Source: Moringa oleifera | Taxonomy: Eukaryota > Streptophyta > Magnoliopsida > Brassicales > Moringaceae | NCBI GenBank assembly: GCA_021397835.1 | Contig: JAJFZO010000235.1 | Coordinates: 310,001 to 374,000 of the forward strand | Direction of reading: 5' to 3' | Length of the DNA: 64,000 bases | Shown here: positions 26,947 through 35,881 of the stretch, in pieces | How positions within the stretch are numbered: the first letter of the stretch is position 1 | Layout: each line of letters starts with the position of its first letter | Made by a program: the position numbers and the translations under genes | Notes under the pieces: generated by a model | Told to the model about the DNA's origin: nothing | The model's input: only the letters and a program-made list of their open reading frames with translations | Databases searched by the model: none

Positions 26947-27826
26947 GCTAACCTTAAAAACCAATCCTTTTCTCAAGCTTATGGATCCATTTTGCTGACT
27001 TCCCTTGCCTACATTATTCTATCGATCGGGTGTGACAGTATTTGGTCCTTTAAATTTTCAAGGGCCATCGGGGGGGGGGGGGTGCCGAACACAATGCGAT
27101 GTGTTATATGCTTTCAACCATTTTCAGGGTTGATAGGCTATCAAATAAAAATGATAACTCTTTTTGAGGCCTTCATCTACATCTCTAGACTCCCTAGTGT
27201 TACTATCAGCCACCACCTCATGATTTTAAAATTTTAACTGAATCTTCTTTTGAAGCTCAGGTCGAGGCACTATCTGACAGGCTTGCCCCATCTCTTCAGA
27301 TCTATTAACCCATGTGTGAATGTCATTCACATGGAATCTTTCCTCTTTCTAGCCTTCAACGTTCTCATTCGAATATTCATTACTATCACCAAGAGCTGCA
27401 CTGATGGCTGCTTCACCTAAGGTCACGCCCTTAGTTTTCCAGCGACCATCGTGCCCTCTACTTATTGGGGCTTGGCCCTTGTCCTAATGGCTAGGTATAC
27501 GTCACATTTTCAAGGCTAAATGAATTGGTAGGTAAGTTGTTCCACACTCTTGAGTGAATTTTGACTTCCATGACCACCGCCCTACTATCTCAATTGACCA
27601 ACACTTGTTATGGGTTCTATGTCAGTGCACAATTAGGCATTGTAACTTAACTTTTGGTTCATCCCGCATCACTAGTTCTACTTACCAAAAATGGCCCACT
27701 TAGAGCTCTCAATTCCATGGGACAACTCAATAAAGTAGTGGCCCAAGCTTACCTATTTAATGTTTGAGAATAGGTCGAGTCATTGGCCCCTAACACCTCT
27801 AATCATTGGCTTTACCTAATCAAAAT
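26947..27826 (-). pseudogene. 26S rRNA pseudogene fragment (middle of the gene), antisense
   Basis: Read on the minus strand this matches plant 26S rRNA as I recall it. Recognisable stretches on the plus strand include CCAATCCTTTTCTC, GGATCCATTTTGC-GACTTCCC, TTGCCTACATT, TTTTCAAGGGCC, AAGATCTGCAC-like text at ~27390, ACTTCCATGACCACCG at ~27565, TTCATCCCGCATC at ~27658, TTACCAAAAATGGCCCACTT at ~27682 and TTTGAGAATAGGTCGAG at ~27760. By my estimate it covers roughly positions 1,000-2,080 of the ~3.4-kb gene. Many differences replace G or C by A or T. Small deletions and a 13-base G run at 27070-27082 also mark it as non-functional. Open frames through this segment are accidental. Confidence 0.93.
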
Positions 27827-27829
27827 AGG

Positions 27830-29553
27830 GTGGTTAAAATTTGAAAACTAAGACGTGGCAACTGACGGTAATGTTAGGGAGTCTAAAGATGTCAATGGAG
27901 GCCTTAGGAAGAGTTATCTTTGTTGTTTAACATCTTGCCCACCTTAGAAGTAACTTAACCAGAGGTAAGATCCAATGGCTCGAAGAGCACTGCACGTTAC
28001 GCGGTATCCAATGTGCCCTCGACAGCCCTTGAAAATCCAGAGGATCAAGTATTTTCAACATTTGGTCGCACTTATAATTTCATCAAGTCTCTAAAGTGAA
28101 CAACCTTTGGTGGAGGTAAGGGAATTGCAGAAAATAGATCTACAACCTCGAGAAAGGGATTAACTCTGAGGGCTGGGCATGGGGAGCGCAATCCGAAACT
28201 CATTAGCAATCAAAAGTGGGTCACTGCATGCTGACCAAAGGATGGACTGGGCATCGAACAACTAACTCAAAATTTGTATGGACAAAGGGAATCTGACTGT
28301 TTAATTAAAATAAAGTATTAGGATGGTCCCTACAGATCCTCATGCAATGTGATTTTTATCTAGTGCTCTAAATGCCAAAATGAATAAATTCCACAGAGCG
28401 TGGGTAAATGGTAGGAGTAATTGTGACTTTCTTAAGGTAGCCAAAAGCCTCGTCATCTATCAGTGATGCGCATGAATGGATTAACAAGATTCCTACTGTC
28501 CTTGTCTACTGTCTAGTGAAACCATAATCAAGGGATCAAACATCACAAAATTAGCAATGAAGAAGACCTTTTTAAGCTTGACTCTAGTGCCACTTTGTGA
28601 AATGACTTGAGAGGTATAGGATATGTAGGAGGCAAAAATGGCGAAAGTGAAATACTACCACTTTTAAAGTTATTTTACTTATTCCATGAATTGGAAGTGA
28701 GGTGTCACCTCCTTTTTTAAACCTAAGGTCGGCCTTGGCTAGCCAATCCAGGCATAAGACATTGTGACGTGGTTAGTTTAGCTAGCACATCAAATTTTTT
28801 AAAAGATAAAGAAGGTGTCCTCAGATGAGCTCAACAGGAACAAAAATCTCGTGTCAAATAAAAGGGTAAGAGCTCATTTGATTCTAATTTCTATTGTGAA
28901 TACAAACTATGAAAACGTAGCCTATTAATTCTTTGCATTTTCAAATTTTGAAGCTAAAGGTGTTAGAAAAGTTACCACATGGATAATTGGCTGACGGTAG
29001 CTAAGCATTCATAACGGCATTGCTTTTTAATCCTTCATTGTTGGCTCTTCCTATCATTTTGAAGCAAAAATCACTAGATGTTCGATTGTTCACCCACCAA
29101 TAAGGAACATAAGTAGGGTTTAAACCATGGCTAGATAAGTTAGTTTTACCCTACTGATGCATGCATCATGATAGTAATTACACCTAATATTAGAGGAGAC
29201 GTTGATTTGCATAATTAGTCATTGCACTTGGTTAAAAAGCCAGTGCGTGAAACTACTGTGAGAATTATGACTGAATAACTCTAAGTTAGAATTTGAGGTA
29301 AAATCGATGCATGCACTTGTCACTGGATTACCAACCTGAAGTAGGGGCCTCTTGACCTCCAAAGGCACGCGCCGTTGTCCAAGCTTATATAGTGGAAAAA
29401 CCTTGCGGGCTACCTTGAAGTATGATTCCCACAAAGCAATGGGTAGCATTCTTTGGAGATGGCTTAAATATGCAATGGGTTGTTGTAAGTGGCAGAGTGA
29501 CGTTGCCACGATCCATTGGGATTCAACCTTTTATCACTTTGATTCATCCTTCC
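27830..29553 (+). pseudogene. 26S rRNA pseudogene fragment, sense, to the 3' end
   Basis: The sense strand resembles the 3' half of plant 26S rRNA, from the region of GACGTGGC-ACTGACGG (~27862) to the end of the gene. Clear landmarks are CTTGAAAATCCAGAGGA (~28028), GACTGTTTAATTAAAA (~28296), TCTTAAGGTAGCCAAA (~28430), GCGCATGAATGGATTAAC (~28467), TTTGTGAAATGACTTGAGAG (~28590), GATGAGCTCAAC (~28824), GAAAAGTTACCACA (~28965), TTGTTCACCCACCAATA (~29087), TTAGTTTTACCCTACTGATG (~29141) and GTTGTAAGTGGCAGAGTG (~29480). The mature 3' end is near 29553. Dozens of G-to-A and C-to-T differences show decay. Its first ~300 bp duplicate, in inverted form, part of the antisense fragment. Confidence 0.95.
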
Positions 29554-29619
29554 CTCTCTACCCCAATAATAGTTGTCCCTTTGTTTTGGACCATCGATGC
29601 CAGAAAGGCATGCCTAGGC
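29554..29619. other. Short spacer between the 26S 3' end and the first R-oriented subrepeat
   Basis: About 65 bp of pyrimidine-rich, otherwise unassigned sequence (CTCTCTACCCCAATAAT). By position it corresponds to the 3' external transcribed spacer. Confidence 0.5.
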
Positions 29620-30340
29620 TATCCCCAATGATGATGGCATAGGCGCGAGGCCCAGCATGCAACAGGAAAATGTATGCAAGCCAAGGAAAGAAGGCGCAAC
29701 ACAAGCGAGCCCCTCATCAGTACATCCCTCGATCGTATGCCCAAGAGCATGCCATGGGTGACGCGCTACCTTGGCCTTGAGCACAAGAGACAGCACAAGA
29801 TTACCCCTAATGAGCATGGCATGGGCGCAAGGCCTAGCATGCGATAATAAAACTTGTGTAAGCTAAGCGAAGAAGGCATAGTGTAAGCGAGCCCTTCATC
29901 AATACGTCCCTTGATCAAGTGCCCAGTGAGCATGCCTAGTGGGCACAAGAAGCTGGCCAAGGCTATCTAGTAAGCATGGCATGGGCACAAGGCCCAGCGT
30001 GCTGCAGCATATGAAGCATAAACCAAGCTAAGAGTGCGCAACGCAAGCAAGCCACGAATACATTATGAGGCATCGCACTAGCTGTTGGAGTTGATTGCAT
30101 GGGTGAACAAGACTAGATGGTGGCGCTAAGCCTTTCTAGACTTTCAAGGTAGCCATGGCTGGGTATAGATGCACTAGACAAGGCAGCTTGCATACACCCT
30201 AGGGCATCTAGCGGCCACTACATTAACGTGCTGGTCGCATTGCCTAATTGTGAACTTTTTATGAATTGAATGGCCTTTCAATTGTTGAATTGCTCCAAAA
30301 GTGACTCAAATAAATGACACACTTCATTAGGAGTCTGACC
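29620..30340 (-). repeat. Satellite in R orientation immediately downstream of 26S
   Basis: The complement of the F satellite appears: about two 180-bp subrepeats (GGCATGGGCGCAAGGC, GCACAAGGC, CATCCCTCGATCGT) and then the start of the AT-rich half (TTTTTATGAATTGA, GTGACTCAAATAAATGA). Homology ends at about 30340 after AGGAGTCTGACC. Confidence 0.9.
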
Positions 30341-32283
30341 ACTTTGATCATTAAGAGTTTCCATTAACGTAGTATTTATATATATTTACTAACGTATACA
30401 CATATAATTTGTATATAGTATCAATACAAAAATGTTAATTATTTGTACCAATCGATTATAGTTCAAATTATAATTTGTGCATGATTACAATAATATGGAT
30501 ATAACTTATTCAATTGCAACAATATATGTAAATTTGTTTGATTCAAATTTTTAAATATCTTATCATAATTTTGAATTAATTATTATGCATAAATATTTTA
30601 ATGGATTATACGGATTCCAAATTTGTATTAAATTTAAATTAATTTAAATTATTTATTTTATTAATTATATATAATTTAATTTTAAATTAATTTTATTTAA
30701 ATTTCTACATTTTATTAGTTACATATAAATTAATTTTGAGTTAATTTTAATTTAATTTTAATTTTATATATTTTATTAATCCTATAAAATTAATTTTAAA
30801 TTTATACATCTTATTAAGTAGGTAAAACGATGTTGTTTTATGAAGGATATATAAACATCTCTTACTTCCTTATAACCAATAATGGAACCTTCCTTCTCGT
30901 GTCTCCTACCACCCATCACACTCCTTTCTCCCTCTCTTGTTCTTGCAATCATTGTTGGTTGAAATTGAATAATCATCCTCTCTCCCATTTCCGCTTAAAT
31001 TAGGTTGGTGAAGCTTTGTTCAAGAGGCAATTCAAAAAATATTGGAAACTTGGATGTTCCAACTATCGAGAGGTTGTTTATCTGAGAATTTTATTATGGA
31101 ACTTCTTTTTAGATTAGGTTTCATACTGGCCTATGAGAATGTTTCAAGTTTATGTTGGGAACTTGGGTCTACAAATCGTAAAAAAAAAAAAGACCTTGAA
31201 ATGAATTGAAGAGGTTTGGTGCTTTTTGCAAGTGATTCTTTTACGACCATTTTAGTCTTTTCTTTCTTTTTTTTACAAGTATTCCGTTTAAGGATTGAAG
31301 TTTAGATTTTTTTAATTAAATTTAATTTTATTAGGTTACTTTTGACTTGTTTGGTTATGGTAATTTATTGTTGCAGTCAAAACTATTAACTGATATTTGG
31401 TTACTTTACAAGTTCCTAATATGTTAGTTGATGAAGCATGCTTATTTGCTATTAAGTGTTCATTTGTGTATGATAAGTCATCGCGAGGCTTACTGTGATG
31501 CTTAGAGCATATTTGAAAAATAAAATTTCTCAATTTAAATCACATCATTGAATTTTCTAGGGTTAATTGTGTTCTTTAAGCTTAATGCAAAAATGTCAAA
31601 AAAAATCTTATCAGTAAACTTATTGATTCCTGAGCATAACATAAAAGGAATCTCATGTTTTACATGAAGTTTGAGATGAAATTATGAATCATAAGTCAAT
31701 TCAGTTTCTATGTTGTGCTGTGTGTATTTCCATGTTTAGTGTCCATAGGAGCTTGCCCTCAATTAACTAGTGCTATATGCAATTCATTCATTGGACGGTG
31801 AGTTAAAAGCCCTTTTTTTAAGGAAAAAAGAAAGTTATGAATCTTGATCATATGTTTCACTTATTAATCAATTTATGCATACACATGAAATTTGTATATT
31901 AATAGAACATGTAATATAAAGAAGAATTAGGGTATTGGATTTGTTGATAAAAAATGTAGTATGAAAAAAATTAGTGTGATGGTTTATTTTATTTATTATA
32001 TGCAATATTTTTGTATATTTTCAAATATAAAGAGAAAAAAGTGAATTTATTGCAAAATTTTTGATTTTTTTTTAAAATTGGCATTCATATAATAATTAAA
32101 AATTAAGATTATTGAAAAAAATAAATAATGATTCAAATTCAAAGTATTACACTTCAAAATGAAAAATTAAATAATAATTTGAATTTTTAGATATTCATCA
32201 TTTCAAATTTTCATTTTTAATAATTTTTTTGATTATTTTTAAAATAAATAAAGAATAATAATTAAAAATAAAAAATAATTAAG
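30341..32283. other. AT-rich region without a recognised gene
   Basis: The first 480 bp are extremely AT-rich. A TATA-like GATATATAAACA lies at about 30846, followed by a pyrimidine-rich stretch at 30885-30985 (CCTTCCTTCTC, CTCCTTTCTCCCTCTC). The arrangement looks like a promoter plus leader, but no reading frame longer than about 70 codons follows and no domain is recognisable. It could be the 5' portion of a degraded element or a solo LTR; I found no LTR boundaries. Confidence 0.35.
30840..30990 (+). promoter_or_regulatory. Possible core promoter and CT-rich leader
   Basis: GATATATAAACA at ~30846 sits about 40 bp upstream of a pyrimidine-rich tract. This is composition evidence only. Confidence 0.25.
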
Positions 32284-32570
32284 TACTCTTTGTCCATTAT
32301 TCTTACATAACTGTGGATCAAGAGTCATAAAATAATTGAAAAAAATTTAAAATGTAATTACTCTTTATCCACAATTCTATAAGAACTATTAATAAATAGC
32401 TAATAAAATAATTATAAAAATTAAAAATTAAAATTAAAATTTATTTTTAATTAAAAATAAAAATAGTTTACAATTTTATCACTGTGAACAAAGACGAAAA
32501 TAACTATGATGTTTATTTTTATTTATAGTTCTAAAACCATAAATAAAAGCTTTAATGAACTCTGAATTAT
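32284..32570. mobile_element. Edge of a degraded outer CACTA-like element (C), left of element A
   Basis: Short inverted motifs such as ACTCTTTATCCACAATTC, CTGTGGATCAAGAGT and AACTATGATG, and the text CTTTAATGAACTCTGAA at 32551-32567, match motifs on the far side of element A (54615-54792: CTTTAATGAACTGTGAAC, TATTCATAGTTTAAA). Element A therefore seems to have inserted into the subterminal region of another element. Its left end is not identified. Confidence 0.4.
32568..32570. repeat. Target-site duplication TAT, left of element A
   Basis: TAT before CACTACTATAAAA is matched by TAT at 54612-54614 after the right end of element A. Confidence 0.85.
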
Positions 32571-32830
32571 CACTACTATAAAAATTATAATAAGTGATAA
32601 CAATTTAATGACAGTTCTTCCAAAACTGTCATTAAAAATAAGATCTTTAACGTTAGTTAACAATAAACTGATATTAAAGATTAGTCTTTAACATCATTTT
32701 AAATAAGAATTGGCGTTAAAAGGCCATCTGTGGATCCTTTAATACTAGTTGTTGAAGAAACGACGTTAATCACTAGAGCCTTTAACGCTAATTCTTGAAG
32801 AACTGGTGTCAAAGATCAAAAGAGCACTAC
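32571..32830 (+). repeat. Left terminal repeat and subterminal repeats of element A
   Basis: The terminal repeat is followed by palindromic units such as TTTAATGACAGTTCTTCC facing AAAACTGTCATTAAA. More diverged ones follow (TTTAACGTTAGTT, TTTAACGCTAATTC). The first ~75 bp parallel the 5' end of element B. Confidence 0.8.
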
Positions 32831-34370
32831 ACCTGCCATCTCTAATGAGTCACGCAGGCTTATTGCTTTCCACGAAGGTGGGCATGCCCTTGACAATGAA
32901 AGAAACTATATTTTACAAATATGACCATGTCTCGTTCTCCATTAACTCTTAATTCGACTGCAACTGCTGTAGCAGTAGCTGTTATAGCCAAAGCCACTGC
33001 TGCAGCAGTAGCTGTTATAGCCAAAGCCACTGCTGCAGCAGTTGCTGCTATAGCCAAAGCCGCTGCTGTAGCAAAAGTAGCTGCCGCAGCCAAAGCAGCT
33101 GCCGCAGTAGTAGCATCTGCAACTACTATAGTGACAGCAGCACCATAATTGCTGTAGCCAAATCAGCTGCCACAGCAGCCTCTGCAATTATTCTAAAATG
33201 ATGGATTCGATTAGGTTAAATTATTTAATTATCTACTCCGAAATAGGAAAGCTATTCCAATTATGAATATTCTTTGCTGGACAGCTAGCAGCAGATCCCA
33301 GGTGCAATTTTGAATGCCTTAATTGTTATAATTTACTATAAACAACCAGAAGAGAGATAGAGAGATGGAGAGTTACCACATGGCGTGAAAGCGCCTCGAC
33401 AATAGAATCTTGTCTTTCCTACTTAAATTTTAACTTGTCGAACTTTGCTTTTAATTTTTTCATGTTTTCCCCTTGACAGAATAACTTTTCTTTCACCTTC
33501 GTGTCACTTTTTTTTAGATCATCATTCTCGAACATTGAAATCGTATTTTTCATACGGAGTATCTTCAGTTCATGCTCCATCGTCATCTTCTATTTTTGCA
33601 TTCCCTATACAAAATAAAAGGAAAAAAAAGAACAAAAACATAAATAGTTGTGAAAAGAGGCTTTTATAGACTTTAATTTTTGTGATCTACCTTGCGTTAA
33701 TCTCGATATTTTTTATCCGTCAGTCTTTTCTTCATTCTCTTTAGTTGTTCAGGATGAATCAGAGGCCATTCACTTGAATTATGGTCCAAAAGTGTTTTGA
33801 AGTTAGTTTTATCAAGTATGAGCGTATCTAGATTAAAAGATTAAGAGGTATCTACAAGATCAATGACAGTCTAATGGCTTTATGGGTTGCAATGAAAGGC
33901 CATCATATTCAGTTCGGACTAATTAAATCCAGACCAGTTGTTTTGATGAGGCCACGATTATGGATAACTTAGATGGCCTGTCATTGCATGCATGGCCAGA
34001 TGACTGCTATGCTTGAGAGTGCACATTAAGATTTAGAGGTTGGTTAAGCTGCAGGAGGATGGAGGACCACTGGCTCCATGTACACTTGAGCTTTAACAAA
34101 GTGCATCAACTAGGTGCATACTTGAATTCCCAAAAGAACACCTAGAACAATGTATTGTGCACTCAGATGGAAGACCCTGCCAAGTGCATCCACTCTTGTC
34201 CTAATAGCTTTAACAAAGGCCATAGCCTTTCAAGGCTAACTTACATTAGCTCCAATAGGGCAACTATTGCAAGACTTCTTACAAGCCCATACGGTTGTGC
34301 CTTTGCCATCGAGGATCCCTCCATAGGTGGAGACTCCATTAACTTGATCAAAAAAGAGCCAGTAGTACTA
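32831..34370. other. 5' non-coding region of element A with no recognised gene
   Basis: The region contains a trinucleotide-like minisatellite (32971-33180) and otherwise unassigned sequence without a long reading frame. Element B has a different sequence at this place (its 185-bp array), so the 5' regions of the two related elements are not homologous throughout. Confidence 0.5.
32971..33180. repeat. 33-bp minisatellite, GCA/GCT-rich
   Basis: Three near-perfect 33-bp copies begin at 32971, 33004 and 33037 (AGCAGTAGCTGTTATAGCC, then AAAGCCACTGCTGC), and degenerate GC(A/T)-rich copies follow to ~33180. The period is a multiple of three, so an Ala/Val/Lys-rich frame stays open on both strands. 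I regard that frame as accidental. Confidence 0.8.
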
Positions 34371-34374
34371 ACCA

Positions 34375-34870
34375 ACATTCCCTGCAGCCTTTAATGCTAG
34401 TTCTGCCAGAATCAGCATTAAAGTATGTGGCCTTCCAGAACTAGCGTTAAAAGCTATCCATCCTTGCTTTAAGCTAAAAATCCTAAATTCCTCTCTAGAG
34501 CCCGCCAACATCCTCATGCCTAATTTTTTCTCTCTATTTCATCCTTCTTCTCTTTATTCTTTGTCCAGAAGCAGCTAAACTAGCTGCTGGCAGTCGCACT
34601 ACCTCTCTCCGACCCTTTTCCTCTTTACTCTCCATCCAGAAGCAATTAGGTTAGCTGTTAGCTATCGTATTGCTTCTCTCTGGCTCTCTGCTCTTTGGTT
34701 TCTATCGAGAAGTAACTAGACCAGCTGCTGACATAGTAATGGCACTGCCTCTCTTTCAGTCTTGTCCTATTTACTGTTCATCCGAAAGTACCTAGGTCGA
34801 CCACTAGTAGCCGTACCGCCTCTCTCTGGCCCTCTTCTGTTTGCTCTCTCCTTGCTCCCTTCTCTCTCAT
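34375..34870 (+). promoter_or_regulatory. Leader-like region of element A with 70-77-bp repeats
   Basis: After inverted motifs at 34385-34450 (CTTTAATGCTAGTTCTGCC, CCAGAACTAGCGTTAAAAG), a segment with AGAGCCCGCCAACATCC and TTTTTTCTCTCT matches element B near 51140-51240 (minus strand). Four CT-rich repeats follow at about 34563, 34633, 34703 and 34780, each with ATCCAGAAGCA..TAGCTGCTGGCAG. They are related to the 179-bp repeat of B. Conservation between two elements suggests a transcribed leader. Confidence 0.55.
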
Positions 34871-35159
34871 TTGTCACAATCTTCACAAAGGCAGTCGCAC
34901 CCTCACCTTCAATTCGTTCATCTTTGGCATTCAAGCATAAGTAGTTTGATATAGATTTGAAATTTTTTACGAAATTTAAGTTTCATAATTTTGATTCAAT
35001 TTGTTTAATTGTAGTTTAAAAAACTTATTGAGAATGTATATTATTTAGAGAAGTTCTTTATTAAGCGTGTTTAGTGAATTTTTATTAATTGATGAAATTT
35101 GAGTTTAGGGTTTGTAAGTATATTTGGTATGAATGGGTATACATTAATGCGTTTATTAT

Positions 35160-35880
35160 TTGATAACTATTAAGATTTTTAGATTAATTGATAAATTAAT
35201 TAAATATTAATTAAATAAATTTATATTTTGATAAATTAATTATATATTAAGTGTAGATGAATTTATTTTTGAATTAATTTTTTTTAGGTAAGTTTAATTG
35301 GTTTATTTTATCAAATTTAATTATACTTTTTGTAGTTAAACATAAATTAACATAAATTATATGCTTCTAAAATAAATCATTAAATATTATTTAAATTTTA
35401 ATTAAGTTACTAGTTAGTTAGATGCTTATGTAGTAATTAATTAGATGTAATTAATTTATTATATATTAATTAACTAATTAATTATTAATCATTTATTTAG
35501 CCAATATTAATAAATTATATGCTTGTGAAGTAAAAAATTACATGTTATTTAAATTTTAATTAGGTTACTAGTTAATTAAGTGCTTATATAGTAATTAATT
35601 AGATTTTAATTAAATATTTACTATGTCTTAATTAACTAAATAGTTATTAATTATGTATTTAAATTTTAATTAATAAATTTCATGCTTGTAAATTAAATAA
35701 TTAAATGTTATTTAAATTTTAATTAATTTACTAGCTAGTTAATTAGATACTTTTATAGTAATAAATTAGATATTAAGTAAATATTAATTTTTTGTATTAA
35801 TTAATTAAATAGTTATTAATCATTTATTTAATATATTAGATGTTTAAAAAGTAAATAATTAAATATTATTTAAATTTTAG
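35160..35880 (+). repeat. AT-rich ~160-bp tandem repeats before the TNP2 start of element A
   Basis: The landmark TTATTTAAATTTTAATTA recurs near 35388, 35546, 35709 and 35867, with TTACTAGTTAGTTA and AGTAATTAATTAGAT between copies. The last copy ends TTTAAATTTTAG directly before the ATG region, a plausible 3' splice site of a 5'-leader intron. The same AG-A-ATG arrangement is present in B. Confidence 0.75.
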
Positions 35881-35881
35881 A

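Noticed and set aside
26848..27237. 129-codon frame near the 26S junction
   Set aside because: It starts in a satellite subrepeat and runs into antisense 26S rRNA, so it cannot be a natural protein.
29219..29642. 96-codon frames on both strands
   Set aside because: They lie inside the 3' end of the 26S rRNA pseudogene.
32860..33187. Ala-rich frames of 75-81 codons on both strands
   Set aside because: They arise from a 33-bp GC(A/T)-rich minisatellite whose period is a multiple of three; no start context or homologous protein part is seen.
32825..34370. Another nested CACTA insert starting at CACTACACCTGCC
   Set aside because: No matching right end or target duplication was found near 34370.
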